Notes: generated from the sequence alone by a model not told the origin. A stretch of 64,000 nt of DNA from Ciona savignyi (GCA_000149265.1 CH003398.1:789055-853054), one strand, 5' to 3'. Counted from the first letter of the stretch, positions 46,575-61,454 are shown. Numbers and translations: made by a program.

Positions 46575-49500
46575 CTGAACAATAAGGAGTTCCTTTTAAA
46601 TTTATTGTCGCGATAGTAAACTATCCGCTAATACATACACACTGTGTCGTAAAACCCTATGATGCTGAAAGTAAGATTTTGTTAGATCGGGAGAACATAG
46701 AAAACCTCCGCGGGAATGTCGATCTGCGCGCCCGGCAGACCTACTGATGCACCTTCGATAACAAATTTCAATCCGATCCTACTAGTATGGCACACTGGTA
46801 AGCATATATTTTTGACTAGTTGTATTATTATACGCATTACCCATTGCTTACTGTCCCTGCCCCTACACACGTTTAAAGCTAAAGTTTGCAAAGTTGACAT
46901 AATAATGACTTGACTACATCAGCAAAAACACGTCTTCCCTACAACGGACTCTCTCCGAATGCAAGAACGCAGAAACGAGAGAAACGACTAATTTAAACGA
47001 GCAGTTGCCTTTTTCTTTTCGCCGACCTCTCTCGGAGCCGGCGAGAGAGCTGACGAGCGATCAGTACCACAGGGTCAGCATGCGCATAGTTTGCGCCTCA
47101 TAAATCACAAAACGACAAGCGGCGACCAACGGATTGGTGAAATAAACTTCTGCGCCGCGTTGGTTTCGCGATTTGAGGCCCGTCGCTTACAAGCTTAACA
47201 CGCCAACAACCCAATTTATGGTTTATTATTAATTTTCAGCTTTCGAAGCTTTCAAGACCTCGAAAGATTTATTGACTCTAAGTAACCGACCTCACACTTA
47301 CCAACACCTTGCACTACAAGCGCGGTTTGTTGGTTCACGAATCGTTGTGTAACAACGTGCTAGGTGTTAGCCACTTAAGTAGAATCAACGCCTGAATAAC
47401 TCGACGGCCAATTGAGGCCCGATTAATCCCATGCCCGGGATAAATGCAACGTGTGGGGCGACCCAGCTGGTGTCATAAGCAAACACAGGTAACATTCGAC
47501 AACATCGCGTTTGCTGCGGATTAGGTAGGGCGAAACGGAAACCGAAATTTGGAATGTCGAAAATCGATTTCCGGATAATATTTCGAAGTTTTAGGTCGAG
47601 CAACAAATCGCGGCGATTTTGGTGGCGACAACGGTGTTCCAAAGTCCGCGACGCGACGCCGGCTCGTCACCCTGGGAAAGTTTGGATTTTAATTAAAACT
47701 AACTGGATCAGGTTTGCGGTTCTTGATAGCGTCACCGGCAAGTGATAGATTGAGTCGAGCAAACGGGTGATGTGTGTTTTAACACAGCGGTGAAGGCGTT
47801 TGCTTGTTTGTGGATTGGATTAGACCAAGATTGCTTCTTCCGTCGTTAAACAGTGGGGGGAACCACCGAAAACGAAAATCCTCCGCTTTATGATGAATAT
47901 ATCATCCCATGGGCACTACACTACCGGCTGGTAATAAGAGCAGGTGTAACTAATGCGCAAATTATTCCCGGGCGACTAAATGGCATCTATTAGAAGTCTA
48001 ATATACAACCAAGTCTCATACTTCGGCACGGTGTCTATATTTCACAGCAATTTACACGTCAATAGAAATCGGATCCAAATTCTCGTTAATTTCTCGCGTT
48101 TTTGTAATTATCCCCAAATATACGCGTCTATTAAGCAAGATAAACCTTGGGTCTAAATTCAATATAAGTTATCTCGGGCCTGCCTATTCAGCTGTTCTGT
48201 TACTAACTGGACTGCAGCGTCTCTTGGGACTTTTGATTGCAAGTGAAGTGAAACTAAGTGACGATTAGGTCCTGATAACCGACTGAATTAAACTTGAAAA
48301 TAATTCCGGGAAAGAAGTTACGATGAACCCAGTTCTCACGGCCCCGCTATGCAGGAGCTACAATGGCGTCTGTAGCGTCCAGTTGCAGACAGTTGCTGCT
48401 TAGAATTCTACCAAACTGCGGGAAGGATTTTCTGAATGAACCCATGCGAAGCCAGACTCACTTTCCAATGCATTCGGGCGACGAGAGAAATTGTAAACAA
48501 CGATTCGCGACAGTTTCTAACGCGAGAGCGCGAACACGGGAGACAAAAGAACGTCCATCGCTTCGCTTGTTTCCGATTTGTTGCGATATTTATCAAGCGC
48601 TCGACGAACGGCATATTTGCCAAGACTGGGAAAACATAAACAAGTTGACGTTATATTCAGCGGATGACTTCACTACACATTACATTACCAATGCTTATAT
48701 AGCGGAACCTCTCACATAGCAATATGACGGAGCATACGATATTTTGCCGTATATGCTTGCTATACTAGTAATAATGCCTGGTTATACACGAATTAGTTAT
48801 TATTACACTTATTTTATACACTTTTTCATCATTAATATACACTTCTTCCATACACTTTCACGCGACTTATATTTTAAAGGAGTTATTATCTTACTGCTTC
48901 TGAAATTTTGACGAAAGAAACTTTTAAGACGTTTCTCTCAATTAAACGTAAATGATCAAATTTTTGCGTAGGCGTGTATATATTTTCATCTGCCTTTTCA
49001 TCCCGGACACATACAAACATTAAATGTTAAACCTTTTTTAAATCACTGCTTATAACCCCAATTTGATGGGACGCAAATTGTCTGAGGATAACATTCCCAC
49101 GTTCCCACATTCAGCCAGTACGTTTCCAGCTGATCCGGTCTATATTTATATTTATAGGGGAAGGTGGTAACACAGTCTGGGGAAACAGGAAATGCTTAGA
49201 GGTGTGATTATGGGCTTCAAATTGAAACAAAATTATTCGGAGATTCTTACAATCTTGGAGTTAATTTAGAGAATAATATACAAAAACTCGCAAATAAAGG
49301 TGAAATTCGTAAAAAATGGAATTTTCTCATATAAATCCTTAACATAATAGTGTACTAAGCACTTAGGTACATATACCGCATTTGCCCAAAATGATTTCAA
49401 TATGCACTCCTTAACACGCATTCATTTATACCGCCTTTTTTGTTGTATTATAGCAATAATCTACGGATACGAGTGATTTGGCCACTATTTTAACAATAGT

Positions 49501-52469
49501 GAAAACTCTAATGTGTATTTTTACAGAACTTTTGATATGCCGAATAATCGGGATATAGAATTGAGATGAGTGCTGGTAACGCGATGGAAAAGACGACTTT
49601 TACCGATGCATCATTGGAAATAATTCGAAGGAGATTTCTGCGAAAAAGGCGTTCGGTTTCGAATAAGCTGACGTGATCAAGAAACGATTAGGAGTTAGTC
49701 CAGGCCGTGGAAAGCTACCTTCCGTGATGCGAACGGCAAATACTTGGGAAAATTACGACACAAATCATGTGGCTCATAAAAACATAGCTGGAATCGTAAC
49801 AGGTGCGTGTGTTAAAAGGACTCGATCGTAATCGCGATAACTGATGTCTGAATGGCCGCACACTTGAGTAAAGCCAACAAAAGTGATGTGAAAGGATTAT
49901 GACGTCCACGTTCAAAGGCTGCGAGACCGGTGGGAACTTTTTAAGGGGAAAGAATGATGTTTGAAACTATGTTATACACATACAACGTCAGTCCGTTATT
50001 GTGCAGTCAAGCGGAACCCAGGGACTCGGGAAAGGGGAGCGTCGAATGCCATATTTATATACTGATGCGTAGGCTTATTACGACACACCTGTGGTTGACA
50101 CCGTATTTTCACTCATTTTTGCGGCTTCGAAACGTAAACACGTTACAGGACACGCCAAAACACTGCAGGCAGCCTGGCCATTAGCTGGGCGACTGGTTTT
50201 CGGCTGCTGCTTGATAGTTACTTTACTGTTTGTCAGCAAAAACGCATGGCGGTTGGCGTATAAGGGTCTTGTCGTTGAAAGTTCGTATACGACGGTAAAT
50301 TTAACTTGAAAGCGACATAGTTAGCAGGGCGAGAGTTTCCTACGCCACAATATTGTGTGGACGTTTGCGTGAGCGCATTTCCTATCTCTAAAGGCGACTG
50401 TTTAGCTTAGGAAACATATACTTAAAAATAAACTGGTAGATTGGGTGCGCGACGATTAGTACGGAAAAGTAAAGAAGACGTAAAAGGGACAAGTTAGTTT
50501 TAAAGTGCTATTTCCATAATGAACATAAAACTCTCGCGACGGAGGAAAATCACTTTTCCAAGATATGGATGAAACAAACTGACCGATTATACAATAAAAT
50601 ACCTTCGTATCGGACGGAACGCAACTTAACAAGTGTCCTCAGATAAACTAAGCAAACAGAAATCATGTAACATAGGATAAGATCGACCATTAAAGCCATT
50701 CGGCGTCAATTTAACCTCGTATTTATAAACGTTACCACAATGACCACATTTGACTGCTATGCTCCGAATTTAAGTTATGCGTCAACCCCCTACCGATCTA
50801 TGTTCGACACGCTATTTCTAGAGTCTCACAAGACTTGCTGACAGACTACGGGTGGTGTGGTTTGTTTACCTATATCACCTAAGCACGGGGCCCGACATTT
50901 CAAAATACCGTGCTTCCTAATACGTTTGATAGCGTAAACAACAACCTACTGACAAACATGGCTTCACAGAATACACACGTTATCGCATTTATCCCGGTAT
51001 CGGTAACATAGCATTAAAATGTTTTTTTTTAACGAAACGTGAAAAACAATACGCACGAAGTTAAAATGCACAAAAATATTTTCCGGGAAATCCTAAAAGC
51101 GAGAAGTCTAATGAAGCTGAGGTAACGGCTTTAAACCACGTATCATACGATCTCTAACACAAAATACTCTTATCATTTCTCCATCTTCTGAATACACGCA
51201 ATACTTGTTTTTTAACTTTGAATTTGTCGCACTTGTGAACAACACAAGTTGTTGTTGTTTAAAAAACTGACAGTTGCACTTAGGAGATTCTTGGTTTTAA
51301 AAGATTTTCCTGGCGATCTAAAACTGACCGATGCGTTTTACTACGTTTCGTTTCATATTAACCGCATTCCTGGCTTTATAGGCTAAGCTGTCACTGCGCG
51401 CTATCCAATTACGAAGGTGTGAGGCTATCGTCCAGTTCCGCGTTCAAGTGGACAGGATTACTCGCCCGCACGTCCTTAACTAAGTGGCTTTTCGCTGATT
51501 TGCTTCAAAAAAGCGAAAAGGATAAGCCACTGTAATGAAGTACTTGGTCGCTGTTGGGTTCGCGCTGTTCAGAATGACTCGTGGCTTTGCGCGTTCTATG
51601 CGTAAATGAGCTGTTTTTGTTAAGTATGCCATATTGCGATCGCTATTAACGTTGTGAACGCAGACCGCTGCTAATCGCATACGAAGGACGCAATTAATAC
51701 CTGTCCGCGTTGAACCACTTGCTCTTTGCTATCGAAATGTACAAGGGTCAAACATAGAAACAATCTAATTAATCAACACAGCAAATAGAAACGAAGTCCG
51801 TGTTAGCAGTAGCACGTTATAAACCTGACAAGAAAACGTGCAAATTCCTAAATACCAGGGCCCAAACTCGAATACCTGTACAGGGTTCACGGCCGAGTTT
51901 TGTAAAAAGGACGTTTTATTGCCGCAGCAGCGACACAATGGATAATACTGTGCGGTTTGGTTGGGGTCGTTTATTCAATATTCTTATCTCGGCCCTCGTG
52001 GCGCGAACGACAGTGTGCAAATTAGCTTAGACATTAGGCGGCTGAAATCCGCGAAGAATGATTTACGAGGCGCTGGGTTAAGGACAGTCGGGTTAAACTT
52101 GGGATTACCGCGGCTTAACGCCCGTCGTTTACAACATTAATTACAGAAAGAAAGATTCGAATTTAAAACTATCGTTTCGTGGCTTTCAGATATGATGACA
52201 TGTAAATAAGGATGACGACGCCCTGACGAACTGATCAATGTGTTTACGAGCGTGGTTGGGGTTGTATTCATAAGTTGGCGTTGACAGTCTGTTACCGCAA
52301 GTGCCAATTACAATGTAATTTTACTCGTTCGAGTTTTGCCGAAAGCCTCGTAAAGATGTGATTGTGTTTTTACTGAGAAGAGGATTAAAATATTTCAACG
52401 AAAGTTTTAAAGGAAATGGTGTATTGTAGCTTAGCTTTACAGTCAGTAAAGTTCTTATTACCGACACAA
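46575..52469. other. No supported gene; Prickle 5' intron or upstream DNA
   Basis: This must contain, or precede, the missing first Prickle exon(s). I could not identify one with a donor of the required phase. A hairpin CTCTCTCG/CGAGAGAG lies at 47027-47049. Scattered open frames of 60-120 codons show no family likeness. Confidence 0.4.
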
Positions 52470-52575
52470 GTTTCAAAGCCAAGATTTGGGCCGTCACTTA
52501 GGCCCTTTTTATATATATATACGGTATATGTATCGGTTGCGCTAACCACTCGGCCACACGACCGTACAACTGCCA
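52470..52575 (-). repeat. Second tRNA-like repeat family, clear copy
   Basis: Minus strand GTTGTACGGTCGTGTGGCCG, then AGTGGTTAGC, matching the 44740-44845 copy, with an internal TA repeat and a B-box-like GGCTTTGAAACTTG. Confidence 0.65.
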
Positions 52576-55500
52576 CTTAGTTGACTGTATCAAATAATCA
52601 TTCACGGGCTGTGCTGCACCTTGCTACTTATGCATCTAGCCCTTGAAGTGGTGCTCAACGCGTTAACGTTTGAATTCAAACCGATCTCAAGTTAAGGTTA
52701 CACGGACGTACGGTTTTGGTTTTCTGATATTTCGATTCTGAGCTGTTTTCGGACCAAAGCGGAAATTTTAACGTCGCCAATACCGTGGGAACATCTGGAA
52801 ATATGCGAAATCTATTTGAAATACTGACTTCTATTTCCTCTTTATATTACTATCGTGCTGTGTACGGATACCTAGCGAGATTTGACCTGTGTCTTAATCT
52901 CGCTTTGAATTTCAATTCCGTATAGTTGACGATTTCTCTCTACAGAAAACACTGAAAACTATAGTCGGTATATTTTCTCTCTACAGAAAACACTGAAAAC
53001 TATAGTCGGTATATTTTCTCTCTACAGAAAACACTGAAAACTATAGTATATACTATAGAAACACAGAAAGCGCCGGAATCTGTTCTGGAATAGTTTTGCA
53101 AAGCAAGTTACACTTTCAATCGCTAATCACCGGTTTCAAGCGAAACTAACATGGAATACCACGTACTGTAACACCTTTGTGAAAATAATTCACACGAAGC
53201 AAGAGTTGTCGCTTCGGGCAAAACAAACCGACTCAAAAGGTTTTAAAACAACATGTCTATTGTGTTTTCTATGGCGTTTCGCTTTGAAGAAACTGTTTTA
53301 GAGATAAAACCGAAAAGTTTTCACAAAAATTGCGATAAGTTCCCCGCGTATTCCTTATTCAATGCTTCGCTGTACGACATTTTATACAAGGGAGCTGCAA
53401 ATAACTGCAAAGACAATGTGCGGCGCAAGACAGTTAGGTATTCGAATATGTATAAGCCGGCAAAGTTGAAGCTAGAAAACGCTGCCAAAATATGCGAACA
53501 AAAACAAATAAAACACTCGAGCACCGTAGCCTGTTTATATACACATACTCGCGAGGTGTTTTGCCAGTAACGTTTTTCTCAACGAATTCCTTCTCAGCCA
53601 ATATCGAAGATTGGATTGTACTGCGCAATTGCGGACTTGGTATTTTCTCACTACGGTATCGGTTTGTTGCAGTCGACACGGATAACGGATTAATCAGACC
53701 GCTGCGACCACCTTGTTTTGCGAATTTCTGCGGCTTTTTTGCCGCACGAATTACCTCTCAACGCACGAAAATAACTACTTTCCTGGAATCCTTAGTCGTT
53801 GGAATGCCAGGCACACGATCGCGGAGTTGTGAGCCGGTATTATCCCGGTGTTTTGGAAGCGTCGTCTATAAACGCGGAGGAAAACAGTACATTTGAAACT
53901 ACATTCGCACTAAGCTCGCTAAACCCAAAAATCCATCCGATTTCCGACTACACTCGTGAACGATTATCTCCGAACGTCGTGTCCAAAAACAAAGGCGAAT
54001 CATGCTCGCGACTGAAGACAGGAAAGAGGAAAAATAGATTTGTTTCAGACCAACTGGAAACAGACTTAGCACTAATGCGGGATAATGTAGTTGTTCTACT
54101 TAGTTTCCCGTTGACGATTATTTTTGAGGCTAACAGCTCTACGACGGAGAAATGCCTTGCTTAACCGAACTTACCATACTAAACTGTAGCTGAGGCGTAA
54201 ATATTTACACCGAACGCCTAATTCCGTCATTACACATAATCAAGCCGCTTCCAATACCCATAAACAAGATACTGTGCTGCAGATATTAGATTACGATAAT
54301 CAAATTTAGAAAACTAGTAATACACCTTAAGCTTATGATTCATCACATACATGTTATGTAAGGTTCTAAAACCGACTGGAAAAAGTTATACACGAAAACT
54401 AATGTGTGCAAAAACATCCCTTACTACTTTAGACATTTTGTTCAAGATTTTAATTTTAATATACCATGTTTTAACTGCTAAAGCCTGTCGTTTTTGGTCT
54501 CGCTAACTAAAAATCGCTGTAATTTTCATTTCAAAAACAAAGAAGCTAAAAATAAATTGAGACCAGAACCGCTAAACATTCTATTAGTCTTGTCTCGCTG
54601 TCCTTGCGGCTAATACGCTGCTGCAGAAACCTCGTACACGTTTTTCGCTAACCTGACGTTCAACTTAAACTTGTACTGGAAATAAAGTTTAAAAACTCGC
54701 CTCGACCATGCACACCGCATAGGAGACTCGGTAGGTGTGCCGAGAATCATTTATCACAATTTAGAAACACAGGCGTCCTGTCCAGGACAGGCGCTCAACC
54801 AAAAGCGTCGAAAACCGCAGTCATAAACCTCCTTTCGTTTCTCACTCCGGGATTTTTTGTTTCTTTCTTCCTCCTCGGGTTAACGAGCGCTCCCCTTGTT
54901 TCTTTATTATAGCGCCCTGGGGAGCAATTAACAATGACGCTGACCTGACTACGACCAGCCACATCAGGAAGCAAGGGACCTTGGTTCAAAGCGAAGGTTT
55001 CGAGATTCAATTTAGTTATCAAATTATCGCAACCGAACGCCACATATATGGCACGACATCAAACCACGCATTTTCACGTTATAAATTCAATTTCAAAACT
55101 GTCTGACTAAGCCGCCAATACCTCTACGTCTTTTCCCTTATCTATGTCTATCTTTGCATTTCATTAAACCGTGAAATTTAACATTGAGGTAAAGTACGGT
55201 CATTTGCAGTCATTACCTGTTTCGTAGCCAATAATGAGTTGTTCTATCTTTCGTTTACCCTTTTAAGGGGCTAAGTTTTGAACGCGAGATGTGCTTCTTA
55301 CTAATAACGTTTTTGCATCAAAATCGGTATCTGTATCGGTCGTGCGGCCGAATGATTAAGGCGACGGACACATATACGCTTTTCCTTTGACCTGACTGCA
55401 AAAACAAAATAACTAAACTTACATCAGTAGAAATATATCTTGCGTTTAACAATTTACAGAAATAAAAAATGAATATCCTATTCGTAGGTGCTCAAATTAA

Positions 55501-55856
55501 AGATGTTAATGAGACGACCGACAATACAGGAACTAACTGAACGAGGAACTAAGTCGCATTAAACTGCAAAGCCCTGATTAAAAAAGAAAAATAGCCCATG
55601 AAGCGTCTAATTAAATCGCAACCCAATGTGAAGATTAAAGAGAGATCGTTCTTGTGTTTGGTTTGTGCGAGTATTTGCATAGCAATTCGTTGTCTAATTC
55701 CAATCTGTCTTAAATGGTCGTTTTGATGCTCGATTCAAATCTACCTTCTGAAATGGCGGATTGCTGGTGTGATTATTTAAGCAATATTATAAACCAAACG
55801 AAAGCCATGAAATATGAATATTGGGGGTGTAAGAAACTGGACTGTCGTCACGTGTA
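52576..55856. other. No supported gene
   Basis: Contains the 41-bp minisatellite (52933-53049) and a partial tRNA-like repeat (55318-55370). Overlapping plus-strand frames at 53492-54164 are open for 121-134 codons but conflict with each other and show no recognisable domain. Confidence 0.4.
52933..53049. repeat. Minisatellite, 41-bp unit, ~2.8 copies
   Basis: TTCTCTCTACAGAAAACACT begins three times, at 52934, 52975 and 53016. The copies are identical by eye, so the array is recent. Confidence 0.9.
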
Positions 55857-55984
55857 GTGTCCATGTTATAATGTGTCCATGTTATAATGTGTCCATGTTA
55901 TAATGTGTCCATGTTATAATGTGTCCATGTTATAATGTGTCCATGTTATAATGTGTCCATGTTATAGTGTGTCCATGTTATAGT
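55857..55984. repeat. Minisatellite, 16-bp unit x8
   Basis: GTGTCCATGTTATAAT repeats in exact 16-bp steps from 55857; the last two copies share a G for A change. A degenerate ninth copy follows at about 55995. Confidence 0.93.
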
Positions 55985-58900
55985 ATTTAATCGAGTGTCC
56001 ATATTACAGTGTGTGTTTTGCCGCACTCAGGGGTAAAAACGAGTTTGCCTAATTTCGTGACAAATATCATTTTATTCGTGTGCAGTCGGTTTGGTCGTAT
56101 TTTACCCGGTGCTCCGTGCAAATCACTCAAACACCGTCGTGTGCCGTGGCGCATCTGGAGACAACAGATTACGTGGAGATGATTTAAGTCCTTTCAAACG
56201 CCGCGCTTTTGATCGGCGCCGCCTACAAAGCGAAGATTTAATGCGGTCTGTATGCAAAGCGGTAAACCTTTGCGCGCCGCACACAAATACTCAAATCCTT
56301 CATTGCAATAGATCTAGACGAATTAACTTAATGGTTGTGAGGTGGTGAATAGTGAAGCGGTTACTCATTCGTTCCTTCGAAAGTGCACACCGTCCCTTGT
56401 CGATGCGCCAATTGCTACTGTGGGAATTTGAGCAACGGTGTTGAGGGGCGGTCCCTTGGTCGTAGGAGCGTCGTAAAAGGGTCGTTGGCGTTTATTTTTA
56501 TCGCGCTACGTTGTTTTCGTGGACTTTTGGCTCAAAGTCGAATTTCCTTTACTTTGCTGCTCGGCGACGGTTACAAACACAACGACGTTGAGCCATAACT
56601 CAACTGAGCCGTCATCTCCATTGAACACACATATCGTTTTAATGGATCTTCAGTTCGTGAAAGGAGCACTAGACGCGTCGCCGCCGGACCCGCAAATAAC
56701 GATGCCCTGCGCCATAGCACCCGCCGTCCAGTATTAGTAGCTCCACCCGCCTACTCTTACCGCTGACGCTCGACCTTTGTCCACTTAGTCCTCACGTCGC
56801 TTGAAACGAACAAACTTGAAACGCGATAGCCTAAACACTGGTAGCGGTGAACAGAACGAGAATGTTGACCCGACCGGTCGGACGCGTGTCGTTAGAAAAC
56901 ACGTCCAAAGAAGCCAAAAGCTCTTTGCTCTCTATTTGTTTATGCACAGTACAATAAGACCCGATGCATTAGACTAAAAACCTTATTTGCCCTTATTTGC
57001 CGTCGCAGAATCAAAGGGTTTGCGCTGACAACGGTCGTACAACGCCAGAAGTAGTTTTACTACCTGCGAAAACATCTGCCGCTCGAAAGTGCATGACGTG
57101 TTGCGCTCAATTGTCAACTGACGGACCCGAAATATACAGGAATTCACCACAACTAAACCGCTGGTCGGTAGGGCTGATTTAAAAAAACAAATACATTATT
57201 TGCATGCACGCGTTTGCTCGGTAAGTAGTTGGCTGACGTTCTTTGAAATTTTGGTTCGATTTTCAAGGAGTGTCCTGTCAAAGATTTTGTCGATCGGGAA
57301 TGGAAAAGTTTAGTGGTTTCATAATATTCTTCTGTCTTGCGTCTGTAGATTTATATTGAAGCTGCCATATTTGGGAAATCGTGCGAACAAACACACGGAC
57401 ATATTTTTTGCGTATTGAGTCAAAAATAGACGGCAAACCAAAAGTTGAGTTCGACCGCCAAAATGAGCTACGGTTTCTGCAGATAACGTCTCGCTTACGT
57501 GAGAAAACCCGAGCAAATAGGCTGTAAACAACTATTCCTTCCATTGATATTACTTGACAACAACATCTTGGCGTGTTTGTAGCTTTGTTTACCAGTCGAA
57601 TTATACTGATGATGACCCAAGCTATCCCATAATCCCCCATTACTCATAGCCCGATGCAAGAAATTGACGTGTGGTCATTGCTTCGTGTTGTTTTGGACGT
57701 CTAACCGATGTTAATCCGGTATTATAGTAAAACGGTAATGGAAGAAAATAAGTTTTTAATTAGCAATAGCTAATTATAGCTTTTTAGTAAACATTAAAGT
57801 ATCATTCACCCAATAAATTAAGCAAGAATTAGGAACATCGTTAATGTCGTTCAAAAGGCAAATGACATCTGCCTAATAGATGGTCACCGGCAGTTCAACT
57901 TTCATTTGCCCCGATGTCCTTTGCAAATTGTTTACTGCGAGGGATTTTGGATGGAAAGGATCAACGACCCGGACTCGGGTGCGTGCGGCTCTTAAAACTA
58001 GCTCGCTCGTAATTCTGATGCAAAAGCTCGTTAAACTTTGCCAGACGGTTTACGACTCGGCCTATAACATCTAGAACTTGGGATCGTGCTATTAATGTAC
58101 AGCATTGGAAGCGCTTTCAGTGTATTAGTTATTGCTCTTTTTGGTTGAGTGTTTCGCTGCATTTGTCTTTTGCACATGGTTGCTCGTTTTAAGATTTTGT
58201 AAAGCCGAAAACGCTATCACCGCGATAATCGGGCCGCTATAGACGTCATGAACTTTTACCAAGCTGTAAAAGTTGTCTCGCTTCGGGTCATAGGGAATTG
58301 GGACTGCGTTTAAAGAGCGAACACGTTCCTCAAGTAACGCGCTGTAATTGGAATTTTAGAGTCTCTGACCCCGTTTGACCTTTGATGGGTGTTTCGCGAG
58401 TTAATAGGACTCAACTGCGCCGGGATCAACGCAAAATCACGTTGGAAATCGTATCCCGTCCCGTCGAAGCTATTTCGTGGTCTGCTAACCTCAACGCTTA
58501 TTGTGGTTTGCAGAATACGAGATGGAATATTTCGAGCCCGACCCTTGCAGCGCTCGACGTGTTTCCGAAACACGGCGGAGAGTGACGAGCCCTTGTCGTT
58601 GCCGCTCTGTCAGTGTACGCAGCACACACGAATTAGCATAACTCGGTGTTGGGTTTCCATCTTCAAAGCCAAGGCTCTGCGCCGGCGCAACCAAAGGCAC
58701 GGAAAACAATTTGTTACGAATACGAGCTCAGTCTCGGATTAGTCCCCGGCGAAAATTCGAGAAGTGTTTGCTTCGTCGACCTTGAAAGATAAAAACAATT
58801 CCAGCCGAATCTGAGCGCCGTTTTGCCCGCGAGCGATGCGGCAGGGCCGACGTGCATCATACAATCCTCAAACCCTCGTATATTCGAACACCACGCCCGA

Positions 58901-60555
58901 CCAGCCGCACTCTTGTTTTCACAACACATTGTTAAGAAGTCGGGCATTTTTTGACTGAATTATGTAACCTACGGAGCACCTTTTAATTAAACTTTGCCGA
59001 ACAAATGAAGTACCCGTTACCTTATTCGTATTTTGTAACCACTAATTTACTTTCGTTTTTTCACTTTCGGTATTTTTTGAATTAAGAAATATTGAGTGCT
59101 GTTGTATGGTGTAATTTTTAAGGGTACAAATATAACCAAATAAATTGTTTGCTGTTATGTGCTTGGGTTTTTAACCTGTTGTACATTTTTTGTTTCAATC
59201 TGCAATATAATGTACTAATCAACCAATTTATCTTTAAAAAAAGAAAAATAAGAAAATAGGTACATTTAGGGGCCGAATACGTGAAATTAAAGCTGGCTTG
59301 TTTGTACACTTTGTTTCCAGCTGGAGATACCGAGATATAATTCCTTGCATACCGGGCCGATGGTGGGTAGATTCACCAAGCGAGATAGCGCCCAATGAGA
59401 AGTGTATGGCTATTTCTCACAACTTGCCTGCACCGGGTCCAGACGCATCTGATTAAACGGGAAAGTGGAGCAACGGATGGTTTTCCGCCTTTCCGGCCAG
59501 TCGCATCACGTTCTTACAACAGATCAAACGCAGCACAAGAACAAACGAATAAGCTCTCACCTATATTCCGACACAGGAGTAATCGCATTATAACCACCAA
59601 ATCGCAGGTGCGAATCGCCAGCCGCTCGTTTTCGGACTTAAAGCGGTAATTAATTAATGAAAATAGCCCAGGCATTATAAAACGCGGTATCGAGTAAACC
59701 TAACGTTCCGTGAAAAGTGCATAGGAAGGCTGGGAAAACACCACGAACACTTGAAAGTTCTATTATAGATATATACAGGCGTACGACGGTGCTAAATTCT
59801 CCCAACAACCAACTACCTGAAATCGCGGTCGCTTTTACATGAAAATGAAGCTATTTTCACAACAAGCGCACGCTCACAGGAATTCTACCCACTAATAGAT
59901 TCTACAAAGCAATGTTTTGGATTTAACTGGTCATTAATTAAACACCATTAAAAATGTGTTTCAAGAATTCCATACGGTGCAAAAACAGCCTGTTTACCGT
60001 TCAGAAAAAGCATAACAGGGCACGAAAAGTCGTATTTAAACCTTTTCTAATTATAGAAAGAAATTTCTGTTCTCCTTTAGCGTGTTATCGCTGGATCGGC
60101 ATAAAGCTTAACTCCCTGATCGTTGTCCATATATTCCATTATGTTGCAAGGAATTTAGGATACCGTGCGTCACTCCGAACTCTTATCTTGGTTCGAAAAA
60201 GTTTATCCGACGGAGATGCCATATCTCCTATAGTCCGAAATACGTGAAGGGCTTATCGGGAAAGCCACGCAAATCCGCGGAAGTGCCTGGTCGCCTTTCC
60301 CGCCAGCACCGCCGTATTTAGTCCGTCTTGAGATCCATTTCGGCGGTTAGCGCCCATCTAAATAAAGGGAGGAAACCGCGAACGGATAAATACCATCACG
60401 TGGTCAGGAATTAAGAATTTTAAAATCTTTTATTTTAAAAGGGGAAAGAATGCTCTCTAAAAAGTGGAATGACGTTGCAAAACCTTTGACAGGATCAACA
60501 GTAAAGTGAACACGCATTTTCGGCGATGAGCCTTAAACAGTTAAACTGTTTTGTA
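55985..60555. other. No supported gene
   Basis: Several open frames of 60-120 codons on both strands (for example near 57278-57640 and 58389-58742) show no domain and odd composition. No repeat of note was seen apart from short duplications such as CCTTATTTGCCCTTATTTGC at 56982. Confidence 0.4.
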
Positions 60556-60573
60556 GGGGGGGGGGGGGGGGGG
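60556..60573 (+). repeat. Poly-G run, 18 G
   Basis: Eighteen consecutive G on the plus strand. It could form a G-quadruplex and is also a place where assembly length is unreliable. Confidence 0.9.
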
Positions 60574-61454
60574 TTGTAAACCAAAAAAATCCCCGGTTGA
60601 CATATAGCGATGAAACGGATATGTTTTTGCGGCGAATTGGTTTTAAAGTTAAGTCGAAACGAGGAAATCAAGCAAACAAGTTTGTTTTCGATGTCTCACC
60701 TTATGCTGCACGACCTCTGCCAAACAACTTGTACAATTAAAATCGAATTAATCGAGCAAAAAACGCCAGTTCTAATCCTGGGTCGTCTCGGCGTGACCTT
60801 TCGTATCGAGATTTAATGATTCGCGCTCGACGAGGCTTCGATTTTCGACGTTCGGAATTGGTTTGTGGTCCAGTCTACGACGGGAACGCGTAAAAGTCGG
60901 CAAAGACAACGACGAAAATTATTGGGAAACTCTATTGGCGTAAAAATCGACGACGAAAATAATTGGACAAAACGGATTGTTTTATCACTCTTATTCTCAC
61001 GTATTCGCTCGTATTCATAATCAATTTTCCGGCTTTTACGACCGACATTTGGATTTATTCAACTATCTTATTTACCAATCACAATGTTCTAAGCGGCGAT
61101 TGGCGAATGCGTTTGGGGAGCCAAGAAAATAAGCGAGCGATCCAAGGTCATTTATCAACAGTTCTGACACAGAGGGCGGGATGTTACATGTCGTTGACGT
61201 AATCCCGACCCGGAATCTTGTGCAAAAGGCGCCAATGCTCGGCGCTGTTTAGTAAACAGGCTCGTTGCAGCGAGGGTAATGACCGACCGCGAAGGAAGGC
61301 GCCAGCAACTCTTACGTGCGCCCGTACCGCTTAGGCCGCGCTTTAGAAAAAATAACAATTTATCATAACTACTTGCTCAAAGACCTGTAAAAATTCCGGA
61401 CTTTGAATACACGCGACTGTTTATAAGCTTAGTGCAGGAAACGAGGCAGAAACA
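60574..61454. other. No supported gene
   Basis: Nothing recognisable on either strand; only short open frames. Confidence 0.4.

Noticed and set aside
48363..48719. 118-codon plus-strand open frame starting MASVASSCRQLLLRILPNCG with good ATG context
   Set aside because: No domain or family likeness, odd Cys/Arg-rich composition, and other frames over the same bases are also open; treated as chance.
53492..54164. Two overlapping plus-strand frames of 134 and 121 codons
   Set aside because: They overlap each other in different frames and neither shows a domain or splice structure.
55857..55984. Regular direct repeats that could suggest a CRISPR array
   Set aside because: The units are contiguous with no spacers, in an animal genome; a minisatellite.
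57278..57640. 120-codon minus-strand frame beginning MGDYGIAWVIISII
   Set aside because: Low-information composition, no recognised motif, no neighbouring exons.
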